Below, one piece after another: positions 1 to 5,180 of a DNA stretch of 31,373 nt (its first letter is position 1; the number at the start of each line of letters is the position of its first letter). The position numbers were made by a program, and so were the translations under genes. The notes below the pieces were generated by a model that made no database searches, was not told the DNA's origin, and saw nothing but the letters and a program-made list of their open reading frames with translations. Source of the DNA: a virus. The stretch is from IMG/VR virus record IMGVR_UViG_3300042455_002073, positions 1-31,373 of that record, one strand, 5' to 3'.

Positions 1-78
1 ATCCAAAGTTAAAATGAATGTACTTTCTTCATATTCCGTGAAGTTAAACTCAAAGTTTTTTATTGTTCTCGAATTCAT
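1..78 (-). CDS. Partial unknown protein, 5' end only
   Basis: An ATG at 76-78 on the minus strand opens a frame that stays open to the left edge, giving 26 residues that begin MNSRTIKNFEF and are rich in Glu, Thr and Phe. It lies just downstream of tRNA-Gly(TCC) in the same direction, so it may be co-transcribed with the tRNA array. No -7 box of the TAnnTTTG type is seen in front of it. Too short to assign; the rest lies outside the window. Confidence 0.5.
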   Translation of the reverse strand, partial: MNSRTIKNFEFNFTEYEESTFILTLD

Positions 79-124
79 AAAACAAATCTAAAAATAATTT
101 TTGTAATAATCAATTTTTTTTTGA

Positions 125-195
125 GCACCAAGAGAATTACGATATCTCGACCTGCGGTTTGGAAAACCGCCGCTCTACCTCTGAGCTATTGGTGC
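125..195 (-). tRNA. tRNA-Gly(TCC)
   Basis: Acceptor stem GCACCAA/TTGGTGC, D-arm GCTC/GAGC, anticodon loop TTTCCAA. The T-loop reads ATCGTAA instead of TTCRANT, and pair 53-61 is T-T. No encoded CCA. The stop codon of the neighbouring endonuclease gene lies inside this tRNA. Confidence 0.85.
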
Positions 196-993
196 ATTTA
201 TTTTAGATATAATATTCAAAATTTCTTTTTCATATTGTTTTTTCAATAAAGGTTTAACATCAAATCTAATAATGTTGTGATATTTTTTTATAATATTTTC
301 TCTAGTAATTTCCTTATTACTATTTTTATCATGCCATTGTTCACCGTCTATTTCAACCACTAAATTTATTGATGGGAAATAAAAATCAACATAATATTTC
401 TCAACAGGATATTGAGTAAAAAAATCATAATCTTTAATTAAATTATTACTTGTTAAAAATTCCCTAAAAAATCTTTCAGGATATGTTTCATTTATCTTAG
501 AACATCTCCTATTTGGATGACTTTCAGGATTATTTTTATACCTCTCAATTATCTTACTTCTTATTTTTTCTTTTACTATTTCTGAATTATAAGAACATTT
601 TTTTGAACAATATATATGATGACTTTTTTTAACTTTTTTCCCACAATTTAAACATTCTTTTCTTTCTTTTAAAACACAATTTTTCAAATTTGAGTTTTTA
701 ATTTTTTTCTTAGTTTCTTCAGACAAAATTCTTTTTCTGTTATTGAAAGACACTCCGCAGCTTCTACCACAAAATTTCCTATCATCTGAAACATGACTTT
801 CAAAAATTTGATGACAATTTAAACATTCTTTTTTTATTTTAGTTTCTTCTTTAGATTTTTTAAAACCTAATCTTAAACATCTACTTGTTACTGAACGATA
901 AGTGGTATTCAGTATTTCACTAATTTCTTTGTAATTTTTTTTGTTATTCAATAGTTCTAATAACAAATTATCTTTTTCATTGTTCCATTTCAT
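175..993 (-). CDS. Free-standing Vsr/DUF559-like homing endonuclease with two zinc fingers
   Basis: 272 aa. Residues about 1-45 look like a helix-turn-helix of the kind found at the start of phage homing endonucleases. Two Cys4 zinc-finger-like clusters follow (C57, C60, C75, C79 and C114, C117, C129, C133). The C-terminal part (about 170-250) has the Vsr/DUF559 nuclease pattern: E173, D203 in YVDFYF, then VVEIDGEQWH with E214, D216 and H221. That is a PD-(D/E)xK-like fold used by Vsr-type homing enzymes. The gene sits between two tRNA-Gly genes and its last seven codons overlap tRNA-Gly(TCC), so the present C-terminus (NAPIAQR) is tRNA sequence read as protein. Expected role: cutting tRNA-cluster DNA of related phages lacking the gene, promoting its own spread. 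An intron location is not supported because both flanking tRNAs are intact. Confidence 0.85.
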   Translation of the reverse strand: MKWNNEKDNLLLELLNNKKNYKEISEILNTTYRSVTSRCLRLGFKKSKEETKIKKECLNCHQIFESHVSDDRKFCGRSCGVSFNNRKRILSEETKKKIKNSNLKNCVLKERKECLNCGKKVKKSHHIYCSKKCSYNSEIVKEKIRSKIIERYKNNPESHPNRRCSKINETYPERFFREFLTSNNLIKDYDFFTQYPVEKYYVDFYFPSINLVVEIDGEQWHDKNSNKEITRENIIKKYHNIIRFDVKPLLKKQYEKEILNIISKINAPIAQR

Positions 994-1058
994 ATATTAT
1001 AAATATATGTAAAAAGAGTAAAAGTTAATAATCGAACTATGTTTTTACTTAAAATTGA

Positions 1059-1130
1059 GCGGATGGCCGAGTATGATTCGGCAACCCCTACCTTGGCAAG
1101 GTAGTGCTCTACCAATTGAGCTACATCCGC
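1059..1130 (-). tRNA. tRNA-Gly(GCC)
   Basis: Acceptor GCGGATG/CATCCGC, D-arm GCTC/GAGC, anticodon stem CTACC/GGTAG with loop TTGCCAA. The T-stem GCCGA/TCGGC is perfect but the loop is ATCATAC, with A54 and T58 swapped relative to normal tRNAs, as in tRNA-Gly(TCC). No encoded CCA. Confidence 0.88.
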
Positions 1131-1136
1131 AAAAAC

Positions 1137-1216
1137 AAGATGGGTCGTGGACTTGTATACCACTTTTGTCCCCCTTTAATTAAATCACTAACCCTGGGTG
1201 TAGGAAAACTCATCTT
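1137..1216 (-). ncRNA. Structured tRNA-like element of unknown identity
   Basis: This 80-nt spacer between tRNA-Gly(GCC) and tRNA-Ala is closed by AAGATG/CATCTT and has a GTGG/CCAC hairpin (1147-1163) where a T-arm would lie, plus a weak inner stem near 1188-1203. No convincing anticodon arm is visible. It could be a decayed tRNA or a stable RNA like the unassigned species of the T4 tRNA cluster. Confidence 0.3.
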
Positions 1217-1219
1217 TAG

Positions 1220-1293
1220 TGGAGAGTTAGGGAATTGAACCCTACTCACGATGATTGCAAATCATTGTCGCCAGCCTTGGTACATGACCCCCC
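1220..1293 (-). tRNA. tRNA-Ala(TGC)
   Basis: Acceptor GGGGGGT/ACTCTCC includes G3:U70, the alanine identity pair, plus a second G-U pair. Anticodon loop TTTGCAA, T-loop TTCAATT. The D-arm is weak and one anticodon-stem pair is mismatched. An offset reading would give GCA (Cys), but G3:U70 and the separate tRNA-Cys argue for Ala. Confidence 0.72.
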
Positions 1294-1304
1294 ATTTATT
1301 TGTG

Positions 1305-1376
1305 TTGCGGTAAGTGGGTTCGAACCACTGACCTTGAGATTATGAGACTCACGAGCTACCACCGCTCTATCCCACA
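1305..1376 (-). tRNA. tRNA-Met(CAT) or tRNA-Ile2(CAT)
   Basis: Acceptor TGTGGGA/TACCGCA with one mismatch, anticodon loop CTCATAA, T-arm AGTGG/CCACT with loop TTCGAAC. T1-A72 is paired, so it does not look like an initiator. A second CAT tRNA lies at 4956; one may carry lysidine and read AUA. Confidence 0.8.
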
Positions 1377-1381
1377 ATTTG

Positions 1382-1454
1382 CGGCTCCAACGGGATTCGA
1401 ACCCGTACCACGCACCGTGACAGGGTGGTATTGTGACCATTCAACCATAGAGCC
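1382..1454 (-). tRNA. tRNA-Asp(GTC)
   Basis: Acceptor GGCTCTA/TGGAGCC with discriminator G73, as expected for Asp. Anticodon loop CTGTCAC, T-loop TTCGAAT. First gene of array 1, about 14 nt downstream of a -7 box. Confidence 0.88.
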
Positions 1455-1467
1455 GTCTTTAATAATA

Positions 1468-1499
1468 CAAATATACAACCAATATGTCAAAGAACCAAA
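1468..1499 (-). promoter_or_regulatory. Bacteroidota-type promoter of tRNA array 1
   Basis: On the minus strand TTTG, 20 nt, then TATATTTG, a full match to the Bacteroidota TTTG-N19/20-TAnnTTTG consensus. Transcription would start about 10 nt before tRNA-Asp. The spacer contains the GTTCTTTGACATATTGG motif shared with array 3. Confidence 0.7.
1477..1495 (-). promoter_or_regulatory. boxA-like element, copy 1
   Basis: A 19-bp stretch identical to 5119-5137, in both cases just upstream of the first tRNA of an array. On the minus strand it contains GTTCTTTGACA, resembling the rrn antitermination boxA (GCTCTTTAACA). Here it overlaps a promoter spacer, so it is transcribed only by readthrough from upstream. 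Confidence 0.4.
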
Positions 1500-1510
1500 T
1501 TTTTTAAAAC

Positions 1511-1546
1511 AAAAAACCCATCTTTTTTTAGGAGATGGGTTTTTAC
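1511..1546 (-). terminator. Intrinsic terminator in the array 1 leader
   Basis: Inverted repeat AAAACCCATCT/AGATGGGTTTT followed by T residues on either strand. It separates the leader RNA from the boxA-like element and tRNA-Asp. Confidence 0.7.
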
Positions 1547-1676
1547 ATTTTATATGTTAATGTCTACTTTACATAATACCATTTCCTACCGAGTAGCTTA
1601 AATCCGCTTCAGTCCCGCCTAAAAGTGTTATTATGTTTAAAGTTTTCACCTGTTTTAACTATTTTAGAATAAATAT
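1545..1676 (-). ncRNA. Leader RNA candidate upstream of tRNA array 1
   Basis: Positions 1455-1790 hold no gene. Minus-strand transcription would give an RNA with outer stem ACATAATA/TATTATGT (1571-1578 with 1629-1636), an inner CTAC/GTAG hairpin (1586-1596), a conserved TATATGTTA stretch and then the terminator. The leader of array 3 has the same order of elements. A weak -7 box (AAACTTTG, 1679-1686) lies upstream. Family unknown. Confidence 0.4.
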
Positions 1677-1740
1677 ATCAAAGTTTTGAAAAGTTTCAAG
1701 TCCCTCAGATAATTTTTTTATTTTATACCTCTGTCGCAAA

Positions 1741-1779
1741 GGGGAAACGGGTCACCAACACCTATATACCCGTCCCCCC
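1741..1779 (-). terminator. GC-rich hairpin downstream of the 1790-2176 gene
   Basis: Inverted repeat GGGG..ACGGGT/ACCCGT..CCCC starting about 10 nt after the stop codon of the unknown gene. Stable in an AT-rich background but without a strong T-run, so it may end or protect the mRNA. Confidence 0.5.
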
Positions 1780-1789
1780 AAATACAACT

Positions 1790-2176
1790 TTAATTCATTA
1801 CATACGCATTACATGCCCAAGTCTTAGCATTTACCGCTTTATATTGGTCTTGATTGTAAAGATTGGTATTTAAAAATGCACTATTGATATCACCAACCTT
1901 TACGTTTTTCAATATCTCCTCATCAATCAATATGATGTTTTTACCCTTCATGGCGAAAACCGTTAACCAGTTATTTGACCCCTCAGGTTTGAACTCAATG
2001 GTTTGAAGTGCTCCTTTTTTGAATCCGTTGAATACAGACATTACGTCTTTCCAATATTCATTTTCTACTGTTGTGTGAAAACCCGCTTTCACTTTTACAA
2101 TCGCTCTGAAATTACCAGAACGACCATTGATGAAATTTGCAGTGTGTAATCCCGAGATGTTGATGATGTTTGACAT
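1790..2176 (-). CDS. Unknown protein, 128 aa
   Basis: Starts MSNIINISGLHTANFING and ends ACNAYVMN. No signal peptide, membrane segment or recognised motif. The mix of short hydrophobic stretches, Gly and Asn suggests a small beta-rich soluble protein. It has its own host-type promoter overlapping the end of the upstream gene, with a 5' leader of about 20 nt, and a stable hairpin after the stop codon, so it is probably a one-gene transcript. Coding support: full ORF, ATG start, promoter at the right distance, no better competing frame. Function not assigned. Confidence 0.75.
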   Translation of the reverse strand: MSNIINISGLHTANFINGRSGNFRAIVKVKAGFHTTVENEYWKDVMSVFNGFKKGALQTIEFKPEGSNNWLTVFAMKGKNIILIDEEILKNVKVGDINSAFLNTNLYNQDQYKAVNAKTWACNAYVMN

Positions 2177-2197
2177 AGTTCGTTTGTTTTAGTAGGA

Positions 2198-2227
2198 CAA
2201 ATATACTACTTTTTTTTGGATTTCAAA
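2198..2227 (-). promoter_or_regulatory. Promoter for the 1790-2176 gene
   Basis: Minus strand TTTG-N18-TATATTTG, ending 21 nt before the ATG at 2176. It overlaps the last codons of the upstream metallopeptidase-like gene. Confidence 0.65.
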
Positions 2228-2610
2228 AACTTTTTCCAAATTATTTTTTTGTGTTCACTCGCAACCCGTCTAGCCTCAATCTCAAAAGGATGATTATTAT
2301 ACCCATACTCCTCAAGTAATGACATGTATTTAGTTCTACAAGGTTGTAAAGAATGAGTGTATTCGTGAACAAATGTTTCAATAAATTTACATATGTCCTT
2401 GGTGTTTTTATAATAAACCCTTATTTCATTTATACATGGTCTGTATTCACCAAAATTTATAGTATTCTCCTCATCTGTTATTACGATGCTAAGTCCTCTC
2501 TTTTTTCTTGAGTTATAACCAAAAACATCCATACAGTATTGCAAAGCAAACTTAATGATTTGGAGTCTTTGTCTTCTTGTTAACTTATTGACAGATGAAT
2601 TTATCCTCAT
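2206..2610 (-). CDS. HExxH gluzincin-like metallopeptidase, small
   Basis: 134 aa. It carries HEYTH (H82, E83, H86) and, about 25 residues later, FEIEARR with E112 as the likely third zinc ligand, the usual gluzincin layout. The N-terminus is basic and there is no signal peptide, so it would act in the cytoplasm or virion. The family is close in style to small phage and Bacteroidota SprT/DUF-type zincins but is not named here. The promoter -7 box TATCTTTG ends 4 nt before the ATG, so the mRNA is probably leaderless. It is one of four HExxH proteins in the window, with little similarity between them outside the motif. Confidence 0.75.
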   Translation of the reverse strand: MRINSSVNKLTRRQRLQIIKFALQYCMDVFGYNSRKKRGLSIVITDEENTINFGEYRPCINEIRVYYKNTKDICKFIETFVHEYTHSLQPCRTKYMSLLEEYGYNNHPFEIEARRVASEHKKIIWKKFLKSKKK

Positions 2611-2614
2611 GATG

Positions 2615-2646
2615 CAAAGATATATTCTTTTTTTGAATCTGCCAAA
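2615..2646 (-). promoter_or_regulatory. Promoter, leaderless type, for the 2206-2610 gene
   Basis: Minus strand TTTG-N20-TATCTTTG, then 4 nt, then ATG at 2610. Transcription would begin at or next to the start codon. Confidence 0.75.
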
Positions 2647-2662
2647 TTATTGGTGAGAAAAA

Positions 2663-2731
2663 TTTACAAGTCTTAGGAGTCCTATTATTCTCTTCTTTAT
2701 CCTTCGAGATGGGGAGGGATGGACTTGTAAA
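2663..2731 (-). ncRNA. Structured element closed by a perfect 10-bp stem
   Basis: TTTACAAGTC (2663-2672) pairs with GACTTGTAAA (2722-2731); inside are ATCC/GGAT and AGG/CCT hairpins. It lies directly after tRNA-Asn in array 2. Not a standard tRNA; it could be a processing structure, a terminator or a small stable RNA. Confidence 0.35.
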
Positions 2732-2736
2732 ATTAG

Positions 2737-2821
2737 CTGACAGGATGGGACTCGAACCCATGATGGAGTTTTAACTCGTTTGGTTAACAGCCAAATGCTC
2801 TCGCCGCTGAGCGACCTGCCA
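2737..2821 (-). tRNA. tRNA-Asn(GTT) with a long variable arm
   Basis: Acceptor TGGCAGG/CCTGTCA with G73, D-arm GCTC/GAGC, anticodon stem TTTGG/CCAAA with loop CTGTTAA, T-arm ATGGG/CCCAT. Between the anticodon and T stems are 17 nt forming a GAGT/ACTC hairpin, a class II variable arm not expected for Asn. Confidence 0.85.
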
Positions 2822-2828
2822 ATTTTAG

Positions 2829-2901
2829 CATAGGTGACAGGATTCGAACCTGTGACATTTCTTTTGGAGAGAAATATGATAAACCACTTCACCACACCTA
2901 C
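2829..2901 (-). tRNA. tRNA-Trp(CCA)
   Basis: Acceptor GTAGGTG/CACCTAT, discriminator G73, anticodon stem TTTCT/AGAAA with loop CTCCAAA, T-arm ACAGG/CCTGT with loop TTCGAAT. Starts 3 nt after the stop codon of the 2904-3125 gene, so probably processed from a shared transcript. Confidence 0.88.
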
Positions 2902-2903
2902 AT

Positions 2904-3125
2904 TTACTTCCATTGAGTTTTACGATTATACTTCCAAGTTCTAAACATCCTAACCTGATACTTGAATAACCTCTTATTTGGGTTTTTAAACCCTTTTCTA
3001 TATTTAGGATACTCAACAATACCATCATCCCAATACATAGGATATTCGTAGTTTAAAAGTACTATAAAATACTCTCTGCTGTTTGTTGCTTTGTTCAGTT
3101 TTGCTCTGTTTCTGTGTTTTGACAT
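2904..3125 (-). CDS. Unknown small basic protein, 73 aa
   Basis: Starts MSKHRNRAKLNK and ends TWKYNRKTQWK; rich in Arg, Lys, Tyr and Trp, with a very basic C-terminus that could bind nucleic acid. No known motif. It lies between the 3156-3842 metallopeptidase-like gene and tRNA-Trp with short spacings, so protein genes and tRNAs appear to share one transcript starting from the promoter at 3862-3893. Two other frames over this segment are antisense or tRNA shadows. The regular amino-acid content and fit to the operon support it as real. Confidence 0.65.
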   Translation of the reverse strand: MSKHRNRAKLNKATNSREYFIVLLNYEYPMYWDDGIVEYPKYRKGFKNPNKRLFKYQVRMFRTWKYNRKTQWK

Positions 3126-3155
3126 ATCTATTGGTTTTAAACCTAATAGAAGTCC

Positions 3156-3842
3156 TTACTTTTTTTCATAATTTTTAAATTTTAAAAAGTTCTTTTTAAA
3201 TGTTTTCTTCAAGATTATTGATGATTCTTTCCATGTTGAATGAGGTACCGTTGATAAATAAGCTTGAATCTCATCATCAATTATACTTTTAATATCAACA
3301 TATCCCATTTTAACCAATTCTTTATTTAAATAGTTATAAGTTTTTGTGGGAATTGTTTTAATAATCTCATTCACTTCCAACTTATATTCAGGATTTGTAT
3401 AATATAATCCGTGAGCAATTTCGTGGTCCATAACATCGGAACTTAATTTATCAGCACCAATTAAATAGAACTTTTCATTTTTAGAATGTTTATCACAACA
3501 AGAAATAATATCTGCCATAACATCATCATATAAATTATTAGTTTTAAAAAAAACTTTCTGACCTTTTTTTAGAACATCGGATGGAATATTATAACCCGCC
3601 CAATCTGCAGGATATGTGAACATTCCTGATTTATTTTTCTTAACATATGTCCTCATAAGTTCTTCCAAAGTAAATTCTTTATTTCTAATCTCAGGAAATG
3701 GTGACTCATAAAATTCTTGATATCTGCAGAACAACATACCTCTATCATAATCGTTTTTAACAATAACGGCATATATGTGGGGCATAATTTTATTAATTGA
3801 ACCTGACACCACTTTTGACTTAAAAGATTTTAATTTTTTCAT
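3156..3842 (-). CDS. HExxH metallopeptidase-like protein, 228 aa
   Basis: HEIAH at residues 140-144 (MDHEIAHGLYYTNPEYK) and DDEIQAYL with E191 about 47 residues later give the two His and third Glu ligand of a gluzincin. The N-terminal 130 residues match nothing I recognise. No signal peptide or membrane segment. Proteins of this layout occur in large phages as unnamed metallopeptidases, but substrate and role are unknown. It has a clean host-type promoter and a leader of about 20 nt, and heads the transcript that continues into the small basic protein, tRNA-Trp and tRNA-Asn. Confidence 0.75.
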   Translation of the reverse strand: MKKLKSFKSKVVSGSINKIMPHIYAVIVKNDYDRGMLFCRYQEFYESPFPEIRNKEFTLEELMRTYVKKNKSGMFTYPADWAGYNIPSDVLKKGQKVFFKTNNLYDDVMADIISCCDKHSKNEKFYLIGADKLSSDVMDHEIAHGLYYTNPEYKLEVNEIIKTIPTKTYNYLNKELVKMGYVDIKSIIDDEIQAYLSTVPHSTWKESSIILKKTFKKNFLKFKNYEKK

Positions 3843-3861
3843 AATTTATTTATTTCTGAAA

Positions 3862-3893
3862 CAAAGATATCTTTTTTTTCTTGATTTACCAAA
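3862..3893 (-). promoter_or_regulatory. Promoter for the 3156-3842 gene and tRNA array 2
   Basis: Minus strand TTTG-N20-TATCTTTG, 19 nt before the ATG at 3842. Full match to the Bacteroidota consensus. Confidence 0.75.
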
Positions 3894-3904
3894 CATTTTT
3901 TTTG

Positions 3905-3978
3905 AGTCCAAAGTTGGGTTCGAACCAACGAATACTTGTTTTGCAGACAAGCCCCTTAAACCACTTGGGTATTTGGAC
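3905..3978 (-). tRNA. tRNA-Cys(GCA)
   Basis: Acceptor GTCCAAA/TTTGGAC, discriminator U73 as expected for Cys, anticodon stem CTTGT/ACAAG with loop CTGCAAA, T-arm GTTGG/CCAAC. Confidence 0.92.
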
Positions 3979-3985
3979 ATTTTAG

Positions 3986-4071
3986 TGACGCAAGTGGGAC
4001 TCGAACCCACAACGGCATTACGCTCCCTTCGCATTAAAAGTGCGAAGCTCTACCAATTGAGCTATTGCGTC
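3986..4071 (-). tRNA. tRNA-Lys(TTT) with an enlarged variable region
   Basis: Acceptor GACGCAA/TTGCGTC, D-arm GCTC/GAGC, anticodon stem TCGCA/TGCGA with loop CTTTTAA, T-arm GTGGG/CCCAC with loop TTCGAGT. The variable region is 18 nt, far longer than normal for Lys, and forms only a weak stem. Confidence 0.87.
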
Positions 4072-4077
4072 ATTTTG

Positions 4078-4152
4078 TCGTCTCGGATGGACTTGAACCA
4101 TCGACTTTCATCGTATCAGGATGACACTCTAATCCAACTGAGTTACGAGACG
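4078..4152 (-). tRNA. tRNA-Ile(GAT)
   Basis: Acceptor CGTCTCG/CGAGACG, A73, anticodon stem TCATC/GATGA with loop CTGATAC, T-arm GATGG/CCATC with loop TTCAAGT. Confidence 0.92.
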
Positions 4153-4157
4153 AATTG

Positions 4158-4233
4158 TAGAGTAGACAGGACTTGAACCTGCAATAATGTCCTTGTCCCA
4201 AACAAGGCGACTTACCAATTAGTCTACTACTCT
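4158..4233 (-). tRNA. tRNA-Pro(TGG)
   Basis: Acceptor AGAGTAG/CTACTCT, A73, anticodon stem CCTTG/CAAGG with loop TTTGGGA, T-arm loop TTCAAGT. Confidence 0.92.
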
Positions 4234-4245
4234 ATATATTTTTTG

Positions 4246-4333
4246 CTGAGAGAAGTGGAATCGAACCACGCCCAACTTAATGGGTTATTGTTTAGCAAAC
4301 AATCGGGGACACCATTTCCCTCCTTTACTCTCA
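4246..4333 (-). tRNA. tRNA-Ser(GCT)
   Basis: Class II tRNA: anticodon stem ATTGT/ACAAT with loop TTGCTAA, long variable arm CCCA/TGGG, T-arm GTGG/CCAC with loop TTCGATT, G73. The 5' end is uncertain by one base because the acceptor stem has a mismatch. Confidence 0.85.
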
Positions 4334-4339
4334 ATTTAT

Positions 4340-4355
4340 CCCGACCTAGCTCGGG
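4340..4355 (-). repeat. Hairpin in the tRNA spacer
   Basis: CCCGA/TCGGG stem with a 6-nt loop in the 41-nt gap between tRNA-Ser(GCT) and tRNA-Arg(ACG). Possibly a processing signal. Confidence 0.4.
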
Positions 4356-4374
4356 AACACACATCGGATGTTTG

Positions 4375-4447
4375 TAGTCTCCTTGGGATTTGAACCCAAA
4401 CTTTATCATCCGTAGTGATAGGTGCTTATCCATTACACCAAGAGACC
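4375..4447 (-). tRNA. tRNA-Arg(ACG)
   Basis: Acceptor GGTCTCT/GGAGACT, A73, anticodon stem TATCA/TGATA with loop CTACGGA, T-arm TTGGG/CCCAA. A34 would need conversion to inosine by host TadA to read all CGN codons it covers. Confidence 0.88.
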
Positions 4448-4452
4448 ATTCG

Positions 4453-4535
4453 CGGAAGCGAAGGGAATTGAACCCCCAAAGCTGTTACACCCGACTGTTT
4501 TCAAGACAGTTTCCTCGTCCATTCGGACCACTTCC
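4453..4535 (-). tRNA. tRNA-Ser(TGA)
   Basis: Class II tRNA: acceptor GGAAGTG/CGCTTCC, G73, anticodon stem ACTGT/ACAGT with loop CTTGAAA, long variable arm, T-loop TTCAATT. Confidence 0.9.
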
Positions 4536-4542
4536 ATTGTTG

Positions 4543-4624
4543 TCGGAGTAGGAGGACTCGAACCTCCGAACTCTAATGAGGGCTGATTTACAGTCAGCTG
4601 CAATTGCCACTATGCGATACTCCG
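4543..4624 (-). tRNA. tRNA-Tyr(GTA)
   Basis: Acceptor CGGAGTA/TACTCCG, A73, anticodon stem GCTGA/TCAGC with loop CTGTAAA, class II variable arm as normal for Tyr, T-arm GGAGG/CCTCC. Confidence 0.92.
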
Positions 4625-4631
4625 ATTTTGG

Positions 4632-4707
4632 GGTGTTGTACGAGATTCGAACTCGTGACCTGATGAACCACAATCATCCGCTCTAAACCAACTGAGCTAA
4701 CAACACC
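4632..4707 (-). tRNA. tRNA-His(GTG)
   Basis: Acceptor GTGTTGT/ACAACAC with the extra G-1 opposite C73 that marks tRNA-His, anticodon stem GATGA/TCATC with loop TTGTGGT, T-arm ACGAG/CTCGT. Confidence 0.92.
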
Positions 4708-4712
4708 ATATA

Positions 4713-4766
4713 AACCCCCCATTTACCAGATTATCGGACTGGTTGCCATATTGGGAGTGGGGGATT
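4713..4766 (-). ncRNA. Structured spacer RNA candidate between tRNA-His and tRNA-Phe
   Basis: Outer 9-bp stem AATCCCCCA/TGGGGGGTT (one G-U) encloses an ACCAG/CTGGT hairpin with a 9-nt loop. A CCTG/CAGG hairpin follows at 4768-4781. Not a tRNA; unknown. Confidence 0.35.
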
Positions 4767-4787
4767 TCCTGTTTATTCAGGACTCCG

Positions 4788-4862
4788 TGGTGAGGGTGAG
4801 AATCGAACTCACATCACTCGCTCTTCAGACGAGCGCGAACTGACCAACTGCGCTACCTCACC
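4788..4862 (-). tRNA. tRNA-Phe(GAA)
   Basis: Acceptor GGTGAGG/CCTCACC, A73, T-arm GTGAG/CTCAC. Anticodon stem CTCGT/GCGAG with loop CTGAAGA gives GAA. Shifting the stem by two would give CTG (Gln), but that reading breaks the D-stem. Confidence 0.82.
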
Positions 4863-4872
4863 AATTATAATG

Positions 4873-4946
4873 TAGTCCCCCCATGAATCGAACACGGGAC
4901 TTATTGTTTGTAAAACAATCACTCTAAACCACTGAGCTAGGGGACC
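4873..4946 (-). tRNA. tRNA-Val(TAC)
   Basis: Acceptor GGTCCCC/GGGGACT, A73, anticodon stem ATTGT/ACAAT with loop TTTACAA, T-loop TTCGATT. Confidence 0.92.
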
Positions 4947-4955
4947 GAATTTATG

Positions 4956-5027
4956 TAGTGATGGGAGGAATTGAACCTCCGACCTCTTGGATATGAATCA
5001 AGGGTTCTTCCACTGAACTACATCACT
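4956..5027 (-). tRNA. tRNA with CAT anticodon (Met, or Ile2 if lysidinylated)
   Basis: Acceptor AGTGATG/CATCACT, A73, D-arm GTTC/GAAC, anticodon loop TTCATAT, T-arm GGAGG/CCTCC. A1-T72 is paired, so an initiator is unlikely. Confidence 0.85.
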
Positions 5028-5032
5028 ATCTG

Positions 5033-5103
5033 TTGTCGGTGATGGGTTCGAACCACCATCATTTCTTCCAAAGAGAAATATCCTGCCATTAGACGAACCG
5101 ACA
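5033..5103 (-). tRNA. tRNA-Gln(TTG)
   Basis: Acceptor TGTCGGT/ACCGACA with weak T1-A72 typical of Gln, anticodon stem TTTCT/AGAAA with loop CTTTGGA, T-loop TTCGAAC. First tRNA of array 3. Confidence 0.9.
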
Positions 5104-5118
5104 ATTTATAAATTTTCA

Positions 5119-5137
5119 AACCAATATGTCAAAGAAC
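5119..5137 (-). promoter_or_regulatory. boxA-like element, copy 2
   Basis: Identical over 19 bp to 1477-1495. On the minus strand it contains AGTTCTTTGACATATTGG, 3' of a terminator and about 15 nt before tRNA-Gln. Here no -7 box follows, so the motif would be in the transcript, consistent with an antitermination signal. Confidence 0.45.
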
Positions 5138-5143
5138 TAAAAC

Positions 5144-5180
5144 AAAAAACCCCGAACTTTTTACGGTTCGGGGTTTTTTT
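5144..5180 (-). terminator. Intrinsic terminator in the array 3 leader
   Basis: CCCCGAAC/GTTCGGGG stem flanked by A and T runs, so it can act on either strand. It lies between the leader RNA and the boxA-like element. Confidence 0.8.

Noticed and set aside
1137-1216. A 22nd functional tRNA
   Set aside because: Acceptor-like and T-arm-like stems exist, but no anticodon stem-loop can be formed, so it is listed only as a structured element.
1246-1560. ORFs on both strands over tRNA-Ala, tRNA-Met and tRNA-Asp
   Set aside because: They run straight through tRNA genes and the terminator; composition is that of tRNA sequence, not protein.
2647-3028. Two minus-strand ORFs of 88 and 67 codons
   Set aside because: They overlap tRNA-Asn, tRNA-Trp and the 73-aa gene in other frames and contain translated tRNA motifs.
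3775-4673. Several ORFs of 62-133 codons across tRNA array 3
   Set aside because: Open frames through consecutive tRNAs; no start signals or protein-like composition.
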